A DNA stretch of 64,000 bases from an uncultured Vibrio sp. (GTDB taxonomy: Bacteria > Pseudomonadota > Gammaproteobacteria > Enterobacterales > Vibrionaceae), in assembly GCF_963675395.1 (NCBI RefSeq), contig NZ_OY776223.1, positions 2,480,001 to 2,544,000 of the forward strand, given 5' to 3'. Made by a program: the position numbers and the translations under genes. Shown here one piece after another: positions 8,466 to 18,192 of the stretch. A model generated the notes under the pieces. That model worked only from the letters and a program-made list of their open reading frames with translations. It had not been told where the DNA came from and did no database searches. The first letter of the stretch is position 1; the number at the start of each line of letters is the position of its first letter.

Positions 8466-10139
8466 GTGTTGTTCGGTAATCGTTTTGAAGATATCAATTT
8501 CAAAGGGGACATCTTTGGTGGTGTCACAACCGCCATTATCTCGCTACCTTTGGCTTTGGCATTTGGTGTCGCTTCGGGAGCTGGCGCTGAAGCTGGCTTA
8601 TGGGGCGCGATCATGGTGGGTTTATTTGCCTCTCTATTTGGTGGTTCTAATACGCTGATATCAGAGCCTACTGGGCCGATGACCGTCATTATGACTGCTG
8701 TACTGACGAGTATGATGGTGAAATACCCGGAAACAGGGATGGCCATGACGTTTACAGTCGTCATTATGGCAGGTGCGTTTCAGATTTTGCTGGGAACACT
8801 CAAGCTGGGTAAATATGTCACCTTAATGCCTTACAGCGTGATCTCCGGCTTTATGTCAGGAATTGGTGTCATACTGATTATCCTACAACTCTCTCCTCTT
8901 TTGGGGCATGCTGCGCCTTCAGGTGGAGTGTTAGGAACATTATCCGCATTACCTGAAACCATTTCTAACTTGAAGTTTAGTGAGCTGTTTTTAGGTTTGC
9001 TGACGTTAGGGATTCTGTTTTTCTTCCCAAAACACTATCGCAAGTATGTACCTGCTCAGCTGGTGGCACTGGTCGCTGTAACCTTGCTGTCTGTGATTCT
9101 GTTTGATACGGATGACATTCGTCGTATTGGTGAAATCCCGGCGGGTTTACCTTCGTTGGTTACGCCGCACATTAACCCGGATATGTTTGTCGAGATGGTT
9201 ATCGATGCTTTGGTGTTGGGTACGCTTGGTTGTATTGATACGCTACTTACGGCTGTTATCGGTGACTCGCTAACGCGCAAAGAGCATGATTCTGATAAAG
9301 AACTGCGTGGTCAGGGGTTGGCAAATATGATTTCCGGGTTGTTTGGCGCACTACCAGGAGCGGGTGCGACGATGGGGACTGTGACCAATATTCAGGTTGG
9401 TGCGCGCTCACCGTTATCTGGTGTGGTTCGCGCATTGATGCTGGCGTTAGTAGTCCTAGTTGCTGGTGGGTTGACCGAACCTATACCAATGGCAGTGCTG
9501 GCTGGTATTGCCGTGTATGTCGGTTTTAACATTCTTGACTGGAGCTTTATTCAACGTGCTCACAAGGTAAGTTTTTCAGGCATGGCTGTGATGTATGGTG
9601 TAATGTTGTTGACCGTATTCGTCGATCTGATTGTCGCTGTTGGGCTTGGGGTGTTCATCTCCAACATCATTATTATCGAACGCCTGAGCCGTGAACAGGC
9701 TCGCCAAGTTAAAGCGATTAGTGATGCTGATGAAGATGATGTGCCTCTAACAGATAGTGAAAGAGGCTTATTGGATCGAGCGAATGGCACCGTGCTGTTC
9801 TTTTACCTCTCTGGACCAATGATCTTTAGCGTATCGAAAGCGATTTCTCGCCAGCACTCAAGTATCGCTGATTACGAAGCGATGATTTTGGATCTCACTG
9901 ATGTACCAATGATTGATGTGACCGTCGGACTGGCGCTGGAAAACGCGATTAAAGATGCTCTGGATGCGAATTGTGAAGTCTACCTGCTGTGCCCGAATCA
10001 ACGCACGCGTGAACAACTGGAAAAATTCCACGTGATCGATCTGGTACCGGCTGCCAATATTTATCGATTCCGCTATGAAGCTTTGAACGCCGCAGTTGCG
10101 CACGTTGAGGAAGCGCAATACCAGCGTATTACCGAGTAA
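8466..10139 (+). CDS. SulP-family anion transporter with STAS domain, probable bicarbonate importer
   Basis: A SulP/SLC26 membrane protein of about 557 residues. The N-terminal membrane domain (about residues 10-400) begins IFGGVTTAIISLPLALAFG and carries the family signature SEPTGPMTVIM. A cytoplasmic STAS domain follows (about 435-550; MILDLTDVPMIDVT). BicA, the cyanobacterial sodium-bicarbonate symporter, is of this type, and the position next to carbonic anhydrase supports bicarbonate as substrate, though sulfate cannot be ruled out. Start choice: AAGGGA at 8455-8460 favours GTG 8466 or TTG 8469; ATG 8451 or GTG 8427 would add residues with no better ribosome site. Confidence 0.85.
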   Translation: MLFGNRFEDINFKGDIFGGVTTAIISLPLALAFGVASGAGAEAGLWGAIMVGLFASLFGGSNTLISEPTGPMTVIMTAVLTSMMVKYPETGMAMTFTVVIMAGAFQILLGTLKLGKYVTLMPYSVISGFMSGIGVILIILQLSPLLGHAAPSGGVLGTLSALPETISNLKFSELFLGLLTLGILFFFPKHYRKYVPAQLVALVAVTLLSVILFDTDDIRRIGEIPAGLPSLVTPHINPDMFVEMVIDALVLGTLGCIDTLLTAVIGDSLTRKEHDSDKELRGQGLANMISGLFGALPGAGATMGTVTNIQVGARSPLSGVVRALMLALVVLVAGGLTEPIPMAVLAGIAVYVGFNILDWSFIQRAHKVSFSGMAVMYGVMLLTVFVDLIVAVGLGVFISNIIIIERLSREQARQVKAISDADEDDVPLTDSERGLLDRANGTVLFFYLSGPMIFSVSKAISRQHSSIADYEAMILDLTDVPMIDVTVGLALENAIKDALDANCEVYLLCPNQRTREQLEKFHVIDLVPAANIYRFRYEALNAAVAHVEEAQYQRITE

Positions 10140-10444
10140 TTACGCGGTCCTTACTTTTAGCTCTGCTAAGCCTGCTTTGCAGAGCTCTCATCCCATTTCT
10201 GTTTCCCCGGAGCCTCATTGCCCCGGCTATCTACGCCATTAATTTGGAAACATAAACTCGTGATGGATAACACTTCTAAGTTTATACAAAGGTTTCATTG
10301 TAATCATCGTTATTCAACGATAGACTAATAATCCTTCACTGCAGTACCGAAAAGATATTTCAGAGACATCGGCTCTGAATCGTTCAAATACTCTCACTTG
10401 GTATCCGCAATCACGAATTACAACAGACGGCAATCAACTACGCT
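10140..10444 (+). other. Intergenic region before the ABC-2 exporter genes
   Basis: This 305-base gap holds a GC hairpin just after the SulP gene (AGCTCTGC / GCAGAGCT at 10159-10186) without a strong T tract, possibly a weak terminator, and a small dyad ATCGTT-ATTC-AACGAT at 10306-10321 in AT-rich sequence that may belong to the next promoter. No open frame with a ribosome site was seen. Confidence 0.4.
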
Positions 10445-11356
10445 ATGTACGCATTAGAAATCGAACAGCTACGTAAAACGTACGCAGGCGGCTTTGAGGC
10501 GTTAAAAGGCATCAGTCTACAAGTTAAACAAGGTGACTTTTATGCGCTTCTCGGCCCAAATGGGGCAGGGAAATCAACCACAATCGGTATTATCGCTTCA
10601 CTTGTCAATAAAACGTCCGGAACCACCAAAGTCTTTGGTTACGACATTGATACTGATCTTGAATTGGCGAAACAAAATTTAGGCTTAGTTCCTCAGGAGT
10701 TCAACTTCAACCAATTTGAATCAGTGGAGCAAATTGTTACTCAGCAAGCTGGGTATTACGGTGTACCAAAAGCGGTTGCAAAAGAGCGTGCACAGAAGTA
10801 CCTGACTCAACTTGACTTGTGGGACAAACGTTCAGAGGCGGCTCGTAATCTATCCGGTGGCATGAAGCGTCGACTAATGATAGCCCGAGCACTAATGCAT
10901 GAACCAAAATTACTGATCCTAGATGAGCCAACAGCTGGCGTGGATATCGAGTTGCGCCGCTCAATGTGGGAGTTCCTTAAAAAGATTAACGCCCAAGGTA
11001 TCACGATTATTCTAACCACTCACTACCTTGAAGAAGCGGAAATGCTTTGTCGAAACATCGGTATTATTAACCGTGGTGAGCTGATTGAGAACACCACTAT
11101 GAAAGGTTTGTTGTCTAAACTGCAAGTCGAAACATTTGTGCTGGATGTTGAGAATGAGGGCTGTCTTCAGCCTCTGGATGGTGTCATTTCTCAAACATTA
11201 AAAGACGGCTCTCTAGAAATTGAGCTTGAGAAATCGGAAGGCTTGAACCATGTGTTTACTCAGTTAACTGAGCAAGGCGTAAGAGTACTATCGATGCGTA
11301 ATAAGGCTAACCGCTTGGAAGAGTTGTTTGTCCGTATTGTTCGCGAGCAGAGTTAA
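10445..11356 (+). CDS. yadG: ABC-2 type exporter, ATP-binding subunit (YadG-like)
   Basis: A 303-residue ATPase. Walker A is LLGPNGAGKSTTIG (from about residue 36), the ABC signature is LSGGMKRRLMIARAL, and Walker B LLILDEPTAGVDIELR is followed by the switch His of TTHYLEEAE. It closely resembles E. coli YadG, including VPQEFNFNQFESV and QAGYYGV. The partner permease begins nine bases downstream. The substrate is not known for this family. No strong ribosome site precedes ATG 10445, but the N-terminus aligns well with YadG. Confidence 0.9.
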   Translation: MYALEIEQLRKTYAGGFEALKGISLQVKQGDFYALLGPNGAGKSTTIGIIASLVNKTSGTTKVFGYDIDTDLELAKQNLGLVPQEFNFNQFESVEQIVTQQAGYYGVPKAVAKERAQKYLTQLDLWDKRSEAARNLSGGMKRRLMIARALMHEPKLLILDEPTAGVDIELRRSMWEFLKKINAQGITIILTTHYLEEAEMLCRNIGIINRGELIENTTMKGLLSKLQVETFVLDVENEGCLQPLDGVISQTLKDGSLEIELEKSEGLNHVFTQLTEQGVRVLSMRNKANRLEELFVRIVREQS

Positions 11357-11365
11357 GGAAACGGT

Positions 11366-12136
11366 ATGTATCATATTTATTGGACAGCTTTTGTCAGTTT
11401 GCTGGGTAAAGAGATCAATCGCTTTACGCGTATTTGGGTACAAACCTTAGTTCCGCCTGTGATTACCATGTGCTTGTATTTCATCATCTTTGGTAATCTA
11501 ATTGGTTCACGTATTGGTCAGATGAACGGATTTAGCTATATGGAATATATTGTTCCTGGCTTAATCATGATGTCGGTCATTACCAACTCATATTCAAACG
11601 TCGCTTCGTCATTTTTTAGTGCAAAAATGCAAAAAAATATCGAAGAATTACTTGTGGCTCCAGTTCCTAACTATGTAATCATCGCGGGTTATGTAATGGG
11701 TGGTGTTACTCGAGGTCTGTTAGTCGGAACTTTTGTCACTTTCGTATCTTTGTTTTTTGTTGATTTGAATGTGGACCATTGGGGAATTATCTTCCTGACC
11801 GTATTTATGACGTCGGTTGTTTTTGCCTTAGGCGGGCTTATCAACGCCGTATTCGCTAAGACGTTTGATGACATTTCTATTGTCCCTACGTTTGTCTTGA
11901 CGCCACTAACCTACTTAGGTGGGGTTTTTTATTCGATTAGCCTATTACCAGAGTTTTGGCAGGGTGTGTCAAAAATCAATCCAATCGTCTATATGGTCAA
12001 CGCATTCCGTTATGGATTTTTGGGAGTATCGGATGTGGGTATCGTGACGTCGTTTAGCGTACTTAGTGTCTTTGTTGTATTGCTGTATGCAGTGGCGCAT
12101 TACTTAGTGACGAAAGGTAAAGGTTTACGAACCTAA
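11366..12136 (+). CDS. yadH: ABC-2 type exporter, permease subunit (YadH-like)
   Basis: A 256-residue inner-membrane permease with about six membrane segments and the ABC-2 signature around FVLTPLTYLGGVFYSISLLP. The early KEINRFTRIWVQTLVPPVI matches the amphipathic entry segment of the family. The ribosome site AAGGAA sits before ATG 11366, nine bases after the ATPase gene stop, so the two form an operon that ends at the strong hairpin at 12155-12188. Confidence 0.9.
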   Translation: MYHIYWTAFVSLLGKEINRFTRIWVQTLVPPVITMCLYFIIFGNLIGSRIGQMNGFSYMEYIVPGLIMMSVITNSYSNVASSFFSAKMQKNIEELLVAPVPNYVIIAGYVMGGVTRGLLVGTFVTFVSLFFVDLNVDHWGIIFLTVFMTSVVFALGGLINAVFAKTFDDISIVPTFVLTPLTYLGGVFYSISLLPEFWQGVSKINPIVYMVNAFRYGFLGVSDVGIVTSFSVLSVFVVLLYAVAHYLVTKGKGLRT

Positions 12137-12154
12137 ACTCCATCTATGAAGTTA

Positions 12155-12188
12155 CAACAGGTCGACTCAAAATCGACCTGTTGTTTTT
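12155..12188 (+). terminator. Strong terminator after yadH
   Basis: A perfect 11-base stem (CAACAGGTCGA / TCGACCTGTTG) with a seven-base loop is followed by TTTTTAC. It lies between convergent genes yadH and panC. Confidence 0.88.
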
Positions 12189-12205
12189 ACTTTTACTTTT
12201 GCTTG

Positions 12206-13108
12206 TTAGGCATCAATTGAATTGCCATTGCTTGGTTCTGTACTCTCTTTAGCTTCAACCGCCAACTCGACAGTTTGGTTGTCGATCAGACGAACATTAC
12301 CTAAAAATGCTGACATCAGAATAACGGCTTGCGTTGTGTCTGCGGTGATCGCTTCTAATGTGCGAGCATCACGGATAAATATTTCATCTGGGTGCAACCC
12401 AGCCGCTCTAAGCTGATCACTTGCATCTTCAATGATTGAAGCGTAATCATCACGCCCACCACGCATCGCACTGCTAATCCAACGCATCGTACGTGCAAGT
12501 ACAGGTGCACGTTGACGTTGATCCAGAGTAAGTAGCCCATTGCGAGAGCTCATTGCAAGCCCGTCCATTTCACGAACGGTTGGCACGCCGACTATGTCAA
12601 TATCCATTGCCAGATCATCGACCATCTTTCGAATCACAGCCAGTTGCTGGAAGTCTTTTTCGCCGAAACAGGCCAGATCGGGTTGGACAATATTAAATAG
12701 CTTATTGACGATCGTCGTCACGCCGCGGAAGTGACCCGGACGAGAGGCACCTTCTAAAATAGTCGACAGACCAGGTACGTCGACAAAGGTCTGCTTATCT
12801 AAGCCTTCAGGATAGATAATTTCCGGTGTCGGAGTGAACACTAGTTCAACCCCTTCAGCAGCGAGCTTACTGAGATCTTCATCCAATGTTCGTGGATAGT
12901 TACTTAAATCGTCGGCACGTTCAAACTGCATCGGGTTAACAAAGATGCTTACGACAACCACATCAGCATATTCACGAGCTTTACGAACCAGCGTTAAGTG
13001 ACCTTCATGAAGGTTACCCATTGTTGGGACAAACGCGATTTTACGTCCTTCACGTTTATAGGTTTTTACCTGTTCACGAACCGCTGAAATTTCCGCAAAA
13101 GTTTGCAT
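12206..13108 (-). CDS. panC: Pantothenate synthetase
   Basis: This 300-residue cytoplasmic enzyme joins pantoate and beta-alanine with ATP to give pantothenate. The nucleotidyl-transferase signature is present: [19 protein letters not shown] (HIGH-like), [12 protein letters not shown] and the KMSKS-like MSSRNGLL. The C-terminal tail ([15 protein letters not shown]) is longer than in E. coli, whose enzyme has about 283 residues. A ribosome site AGAGGA precedes ATG. It lies 11 bases after panB in the same direction. Confidence 0.95.
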   Translation of the reverse strand: MQTFAEISAVREQVKTYKREGRKIAFVPTMGNLHEGHLTLVRKAREYADVVVVSIFVNPMQFERADDLSNYPRTLDEDLSKLAAEGVELVFTPTPEIIYPEGLDKQTFVDVPGLSTILEGASRPGHFRGVTTIVNKLFNIVQPDLACFGEKDFQQLAVIRKMVDDLAMDIDIVGVPTVREMDGLAMSSRNGLLTLDQRQRAPVLARTMRWISSAMRGGRDDYASIIEDASDQLRAAGLHPDEIFIRDARTLEAITADTTQAVILMSAFLGNVRLIDNQTVELAVEAKESTEPSNGNSIDA

Positions 13109-13119
13109 TCACTTATCCT

Positions 13120-13914
13120 CTAAGCAATGGTATGAGCGTCGTCTGGGAATACACCGTTTGCAACATCTTCCATGTATTTCGCAACGGCTTTGCGCATATC
13201 ACCTGTTTCTGCAAGAAAGTTTTTGGAGAATTTAGGCATGTAGTTGGCAGAAATACCAAACATATCATGCATTACCAGAATTTGGCCGTCAGTTACATTA
13301 CCTGCACCGATGCCGATCACTGGCACGTCAAGCAATTGAGTGATGCGTTCTGCTAAAGCGGCGGGAACACACTCTAGTAGGATGATTTGAGCACCCGCTT
13401 CTTGTAGTGCCAGCGCATCTTTGACCATGCGATCCGCATTTTCCTGCTCTCGGCCCTGTATTTTATAGCCACCAAAGATGTTCACTGACTGAGGGGTCAG
13501 ACCTAGGTGAGCACAGACAGGAACCGCACGCTCAGTGAGCATTTTGACGGTATCAACTAACCATTCACCGCCTTCGATCTTCACCATGTTGGCGCCAGCA
13601 CGCATGATTTTTGCCGCATTTTCGCAGGCTTGCTCTGGCGTTGCGTAGCTCATGAATGGCATGTCAGACATCAGCAAACAGTTTGGGCTACCAGCACGCA
13701 CGCAGCGAGTGTGGTATACGATATCTTCTACGGTGACAGGCAGCGTATCGTTTTCGCCTTGCAGAACCATACCCAGTGAGTCACCCACTAAAAGGACTGG
13801 CATTTCCTGGCTTTCAAAAAGTTGGGCAAAGCTTGCATCGTAAGCCGTTGAAGTAGCAAATTTACGACCTTCTTGTTTGCACTTAATAAGGTCGTTAATG
13901 GTCATTTTTTTCAT
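13120..13914 (-). CDS. panB: 3-methyl-2-oxobutanoate hydroxymethyltransferase
   Basis: This 264-residue TIM-barrel enzyme transfers a hydroxymethyl group from 5,10-methylene-THF to ketoisovalerate, making ketopantoate, the first committed step to pantothenate and CoA. Metal- and substrate-binding segments [30 protein letters not shown] and [13 protein letters not shown] are intact. A ribosome site AAGGA precedes the ATG. Operon order folK-panB-panC matches other gamma-proteobacteria. Confidence 0.95.
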   Translation of the reverse strand: MKKMTINDLIKCKQEGRKFATSTAYDASFAQLFESQEMPVLLVGDSLGMVLQGENDTLPVTVEDIVYHTRCVRAGSPNCLLMSDMPFMSYATPEQACENAAKIMRAGANMVKIEGGEWLVDTVKMLTERAVPVCAHLGLTPQSVNIFGGYKIQGREQENADRMVKDALALQEAGAQIILLECVPAALAERITQLLDVPVIGIGAGNVTDGQILVMHDMFGISANYMPKFSKNFLAETGDMRKAVAKYMEDVANGVFPDDAHTIA

Positions 13915-13938
13915 TGTTTTATCCTTACTAGGAGTTGG

Positions 13939-14424
13939 CTATGACTGCCAAATATTGAGGCCGTTTCTATCTACTTGTTTCAGTAGTGAAGAGACCTCGG
14001 TCCCATCAGGGAGTTGTAAACTTGGTGCAATTTCCGCAAGAGGATAGAGCACGAATTCGCGTTCTTTCATTCCGTAGTGAGGAATGGTCAGCCTCTCGGA
14101 ATTAATCACCTCATTGCCATAAAGTACGATGTCGAGGTCCAGTGTTCTTGGCCCCCAGCGTTCATCTTTACGGACACGCCCTTGCTCTTGCTCAATAGCT
14201 TGGGTGCAATCAAGCAGTTGCAAAGGCGTCAAATTGGTTTGAATCGCCACGACCGCATTAATATAATCCGGCTGATTTTGTGGGCCCATCGGCGTGCTGC
14301 TGTAAAGCTCTGACGCTTTGACAAATTTTGATTCAGGCAAAGCTTTTAGCGCTTCGATCGCTTGTTTCGCTTGGCTGACAGGATCAGCCAAGTTGCTGCC
14401 TACCGCAATGTACGCTGTGATCAT
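13939..14424 (-). CDS. folK: 6-hydroxymethyl-dihydropterin pyrophosphokinase
   Basis: This 161-residue folate-pathway enzyme transfers pyrophosphate from ATP to 6-hydroxymethyl-7,8-dihydropterin. The signature RWGPRTLDLDIVLYG with the magnesium-binding Asp pair is present, as is the N-terminal YIAVGSNLADP. Its start codon overlaps the pcnB stop by four bases (ATGA on the minus strand), so translation is coupled to pcnB. Confidence 0.95.
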   Translation of the reverse strand: MITAYIAVGSNLADPVSQAKQAIEALKALPESKFVKASELYSSTPMGPQNQPDYINAVVAIQTNLTPLQLLDCTQAIEQEQGRVRKDERWGPRTLDLDIVLYGNEVINSERLTIPHYGMKEREFVLYPLAEIAPSLQLPDGTEVSSLLKQVDRNGLNIWQS

Positions 14425-15785
14425 GACTTTGGCTTACTCTTTTTCTTGCGATAGGTTTTGCGGCGACGCTGGCCTTTCGGAGCTTGGTCGTCGAGATCAG
14501 CAGCCATTGCCTGGCGCATTTCTCGGCCTGCATTTTGGAAAGTTTCCCACCACTTGGCAAGTTTCTCTGTCTCGCCGCCTTCAATTTCGCCACGCATTTC
14601 AAGAAAGTCGTATCCCGCGCGGAACTTGTTCAATTCCATAAGGCGTGAGGCGCGCTTACCATTGCGTCGTGGCAGGCGTAATTGCAGTTGCCAAATCTCG
14701 CGAATAGTCGCAGTGTGACGTCGTGGGATCGCAATGGTGCGAACCTGCTCATCAAGGATGATGTTACTTGCTTCCATGATGGCATCGTAGTGGCCAAGAT
14801 GGCGTTGTTCCATCAGTTTCTCGGCAACGGCACACAGTGGATACCAAAGCATCGCGGCAAACATAAATGCAGGGTTGATGCGTTTACCTTCTTCGATTCG
14901 CATATCTGTGGAATCGAGGACCAAATCCAGCATCTGTTCAGTGTGAGATGAGTAGTCTTCAGTGAAGTGCTCAGAAATCGTCGGGAAAAGCTGTTGGAAT
15001 AAGTTGTATTCGCGCAGCAGGTGATAGGTTTCTAAACCTTGACCAGACTGCAACAGCTTTAAAGATTCTTCGAAAAGACGCGCAGATGGGATGTCACGCA
15101 ATAGCGTCGACATTTCTTCGATTGGCGCTGCAGTGTCTTCTTCAATATCAAAGTCGAGCTTAACGGCGAAACGAATCGCACGCAGCATGCGTACTGGGTC
15201 TTCACGGTAGCGAGTTTCTGGATCACCGATCAGGCGAATCAGACGATCTTCTAAGTCCTCGATACCACGAGCATAATCGTGAATCGAGTAATCCGCGATG
15301 TTGTAGTACATCGAGTTGATCGTGAAATCGCGACGTTCAGCATCTTCATCGATGGTGCCGTACACGTTGTCGCGTAGCAGCATGCCTTCCTTTGATTGCT
15401 GAGAAATACTTTTGTTTTTGTGCTCTTGATGGTGGCCACGGAAGGTCGCGACTTCAATGATGTCCCGGCCAAACATGATGTGAGCCAAGCGGAAACGACG
15501 CCCAATCAAGCGGCAGTTTCTGAATAGCTGTTTTATTTGCTCTGGTGTTGCATTCGTCGCAATATCAAAGTCTTTTGGTCTCTGTCCAAGCAGTAAATCT
15601 CGAACCCCGCCACCCACAAGAAAAGCATCGAAACCAGCACCATTGAGGCGGTACAGTACCTTCAGTGCATTGTCACTGATCTGCTTACGCGAAATGTTGT
15701 GCTCTTCACGAGTTATTACATTGAGAGCGAGCTCTGGGATTGTGGCAGGTTCGCTTGGTGTATAGTCGTTTGTATTCATGTGCAT
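14421..15785 (-). CDS. pcnB: Poly(A) polymerase I
   Basis: This 454-residue enzyme adds 3' poly(A) tails to RNA, marking it for decay. The class II nucleotidyltransferase head contains AFLVGGGVRDLLLGQRPKDF with the catalytic Asp-x-Asp, followed by RLIGRRFRLAHIMF and a basic C-terminal tail (RRRKTYRKKKSKPKS) typical of PcnB rather than of CCA-adding enzymes. No clear ribosome site precedes ATG 15785 or the second ATG two codons later; E. coli pcnB is also poorly initiated, with a non-AUG start, so an upstream non-canonical start is possible. Confidence 0.93.
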   Translation of the reverse strand: MHMNTNDYTPSEPATIPELALNVITREEHNISRKQISDNALKVLYRLNGAGFDAFLVGGGVRDLLLGQRPKDFDIATNATPEQIKQLFRNCRLIGRRFRLAHIMFGRDIIEVATFRGHHQEHKNKSISQQSKEGMLLRDNVYGTIDEDAERRDFTINSMYYNIADYSIHDYARGIEDLEDRLIRLIGDPETRYREDPVRMLRAIRFAVKLDFDIEEDTAAPIEEMSTLLRDIPSARLFEESLKLLQSGQGLETYHLLREYNLFQQLFPTISEHFTEDYSSHTEQMLDLVLDSTDMRIEEGKRINPAFMFAAMLWYPLCAVAEKLMEQRHLGHYDAIMEASNIILDEQVRTIAIPRRHTATIREIWQLQLRLPRRNGKRASRLMELNKFRAGYDFLEMRGEIEGGETEKLAKWWETFQNAGREMRQAMAADLDDQAPKGQRRRKTYRKKKSKPKS

Positions 15786-15885
15786 CTGGCAATAACTGGG
15801 TTTAATCCAATTTTGCTTTGGTTAGTTTTGGTGCCCTCGGGCAGATTTGCGGCTAATGATAGCACTACACAGCGCCATTTGAGAA

Positions 15886-16749
15886 TCATACTGTGATTTC
15901 GATCTCTGTTGGTAGCTGTTCTAACTGCCAGTTCTCGCAGCCCCAGCGAAGGATATTCGCAATATCTGAGGCGCGTATTTCTTCTGGTATATCAAAGCCT
16001 AAAAACGTCATCGCTTTTAGTAGTGCTGGCTTCGGATTATCAATATCAATAGCCGTCGCGTGATTTTGTTTCGACAGTTTATTGCCGTTGTTATCTATCG
16101 CCAAAGGTAAGTGCAAGTAACTGACTTCAGGTTGCCCCAGAATTTGGTACAAGCTGATTTGGCGCCCAGTCGGTTCAATTAAATCAGCGCCACGAACAAC
16201 TTCAGTGACCCCTTGGTCGATATCATCCAATACTACCGCAAGATTATAAGCAAATAAGCCATCTCGACGTTTAATAATGAAATCTTCATTAACCAGTTGT
16301 TCTGGAATCTGAATAGTTCCATGTTTCAGGTCGAAGAAACTGGCGATAGGTTTGGTCATTTTTAGGCGTATTGCGCCTTCTTTCAAGTTTTTATCTCGGC
16401 AAGTGCCTGGATAAAATCCACCATGCTGCTTGATTTGCTTGCGTGTACACTGGCAATAATACGCGTCACCATTTTCTAGCCAAGTATCTATTTGAGCCTG
16501 GTAGAGATGATGACGCTGACTCTGGTAAACCACCTCGCCATCCCAATGTAATTGGTAAGCTTGAAGTGCTTGCAGAATCGCTTGTGTTGCGCCGGGCATT
16601 TCCCTTGGAGGATCGAGGTCTTCTATGCGAACTAACCATATACCATGGTTCGCTTTTGCCTGAAAATAACTACCAAGAGCGGCTACCAGTGAGCCAAAAT
16701 GCAACGGCCCTGAAGGAGATGGGGCGAATCGGCCAACATAGCTTGTCAT
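15886..16749 (-). CDS. gluQ: Glutamyl-Q tRNA(Asp) synthetase
   Basis: This truncated glutamyl-tRNA synthetase paralogue lacks the anticodon-binding domain and attaches glutamate to queuosine in tRNA(Asp). Visible are [20 protein letters not shown] (HIGH-like), the zinc-type cysteine cluster around YYCQCTRKQ and GTCRD, and the KMSKS-like NKLSKQNH. I start at ATG 16749 (287 residues). A longer frame from 16782 would begin inside the dksA terminator and adds residues foreign to the family. The dksA-gluQ-pcnB order is conserved in gamma-proteobacteria. Confidence 0.92.
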   Translation of the reverse strand: MTSYVGRFAPSPSGPLHFGSLVAALGSYFQAKANHGIWLVRIEDLDPPREMPGATQAILQALQAYQLHWDGEVVYQSQRHHLYQAQIDTWLENGDAYYCQCTRKQIKQHGGFYPGTCRDKNLKEGAIRLKMTKPIASFFDLKHGTIQIPEQLVNEDFIIKRRDGLFAYNLAVVLDDIDQGVTEVVRGADLIEPTGRQISLYQILGQPEVSYLHLPLAIDNNGNKLSKQNHATAIDIDNPKPALLKAMTFLGFDIPEEIRASDIANILRWGCENWQLEQLPTEIEITV

Positions 16750-16780
16750 GTGTGTGAATCTCGAACAGATAAGCCAAAAC

Positions 16781-16803
16781 AAAAAGGGAGCCAGAGCTCC
16801 CTT
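16781..16803 (-). terminator. dksA terminator
   Basis: On the minus strand GGGAGC-TCTG-GCTCCC is followed by TTTTTG, just downstream of the dksA stop and before the gluQ start. Confidence 0.8.
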
Positions 16804-16825
16804 CCATAATCAAAATGCGTGGTGA

Positions 16826-17272
16826 TTAGCCTTGCATCTGCTTTTCTTTGATTTCTGCAAGTGTTTTACAGTCGATACAAAGATCGGCAGTTGGGCGTGC
16901 TTCAAGACGGCGAATGCCGATCTCTACGCCACAAGACTCACAAAAGCCGAAGTCATCTTCTTCGATTTTGTCTAACGTCTTTTCAATTTTCTTGATCAAA
17001 CGGCGCTCACGGTCACGATTACGCAGTTCTAGGCTGAACTCTTCCTCTTGAGAGGCGCGGTCCACTGGATCAGGGAAGTTTGCTGCTTCGTCCTGCATAT
17101 GGTGAACAGTACGGTCCACTTCAGATCTTAGTTGATCACGCCAAGCCGTTAGGATTTTCGTAAAGTGTTCAACCTGCTCTGGTGACATGTATTCTTCACC
17201 AGGTTTTTCCTGATATGGCTCCACGCCTGCAATGGCTAGGATGCCAATCGTTTTTTTCTTTGATTCTGGCAT
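16826..17272 (-). CDS. dksA: RNA polymerase-binding transcription factor DksA
   Basis: This 148-residue protein inserts its coiled coil into the RNA polymerase secondary channel and, with ppGpp, sets the stringent response. The coiled-coil tip segment [13 protein letters not shown] and the C-terminal four-cysteine zinc finger ([18 protein letters not shown], then LCIDCK) are intact. A good ribosome site (AGGAGA) precedes the start. A strong terminator follows, separating it from gluQ. Confidence 0.96.
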   Translation of the reverse strand: MPESKKKTIGILAIAGVEPYQEKPGEEYMSPEQVEHFTKILTAWRDQLRSEVDRTVHHMQDEAANFPDPVDRASQEEEFSLELRNRDRERRLIKKIEKTLDKIEEDDFGFCESCGVEIGIRRLEARPTADLCIDCKTLAEIKEKQMQG

Positions 17273-17396
17273 ACAGCATCTCCTACTTACACCTAGTCAA
17301 CTGCTTCGCAGTCTATTTAAGGCGGGTATCTATAGCAAAAAGAGGCGGTGCAGGCAAATACTGATTTGCAATCTTATCGTCAATGTGAAGATAACA

Positions 17397-18125
17397 TCAT
17401 TTTTTCTCTAAATTGATGAAATCTACAGCGGAGATTAGCGATATCTCAGTACAGCTTAGTTCAGCTTTATAGCAGAGAACTTCGACTCCAGCGTCTTGTG
17501 CTTGTTTGAGTAATTGTGAATATTTTGCGTCTATATGGTGTGCCGCAGATACTTTTTCAATACCCGAATGTAAAACAGTAAATAAAAGTATGGCTCTACT
17601 TCCATTTTGTGCCATTTCTGTGAGCTCTCTCAGGTGTTTTTGTCCTCGAGTGGTGACAGCATCGGGGAAGTATCCTTGCCCATCTGAGTGAGTTTCATCA
17701 AGAAGAGTGACGCTTTTTACCTCTATATAGCACTTTGGTTTATCGCTTGCGCTGAGCAAGATATCAATTCGGCTATTTTCATTACCATATTTCACTTCGG
17801 TTTGAAGCGTGTCGTAACCGCAAAGCTCTGAAATAACGTTGTTTTCAATTGCCTCAACCGAGAGTTGGTTGGCACGTGCGGTATTAATACAAATACGGTG
17901 GCCGAGATTGGTTTCACTGAGCTCCCAGCTATTAGGGTATTTACGCTTGGGGTTATCGGATGTTGAGTACCAAACTTTGTTACCAGGTGTGGCACAGCCA
18001 GTCATCGCGCCTGTGTTGGCACAATGAATGGTGCGAATTTCACCGTTATTAAGCTCAATATCGGCAAGAAAGCGTTTATAGCGTTTGAGTAGAGTCGCTG
18101 ACTCTAAAGCGGGTTCGAAATGCAT
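17397..18125 (-). CDS. sfsA: SfsA family protein (sugar fermentation stimulation protein A)
   Basis: A 242-residue protein with an N-terminal OB-like region and a C-terminal nuclease-like fold. Family motifs are visible: [33 protein letters not shown] and [10 protein letters not shown], with the Asp and Glu-x-Lys of a PD-(D/E)XK-like core. E. coli SfsA was described as a DNA-binding activator of maltose genes; its biochemical role remains uncertain. It is divergent from hrpB and lies upstream of dksA, as in other enterics and vibrios. Confidence 0.9.
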   Translation of the reverse strand: MHFEPALESATLLKRYKRFLADIELNNGEIRTIHCANTGAMTGCATPGNKVWYSTSDNPKRKYPNSWELSETNLGHRICINTARANQLSVEAIENNVISELCGYDTLQTEVKYGNENSRIDILLSASDKPKCYIEVKSVTLLDETHSDGQGYFPDAVTTRGQKHLRELTEMAQNGSRAILLFTVLHSGIEKVSAAHHIDAKYSQLLKQAQDAGVEVLCYKAELSCTEISLISAVDFINLEKK

Positions 18126-18132
18126 TTGCTTA

Positions 18133-18160
18133 TTTAGACGGGCGCGTTTTTATGTACAAT
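18133..18160 (+). promoter_or_regulatory. Candidate sigma-70 promoter for hrpB
   Basis: TTTAGA, 16 bases, TACAAT, located 33 bases before the hrpB TTG start. The 67-base gap must also hold the divergent sfsA promoter. Confidence 0.4.
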
Positions 18161-18192
18161 GATTACCATCATTACATCACAAGGTATTTCCT

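Noticed and set aside
16750..16782. Longer gluQ start at 16782
   Set aside because: It begins inside the dksA terminator, and the family N-terminus aligns from ATG 16749.
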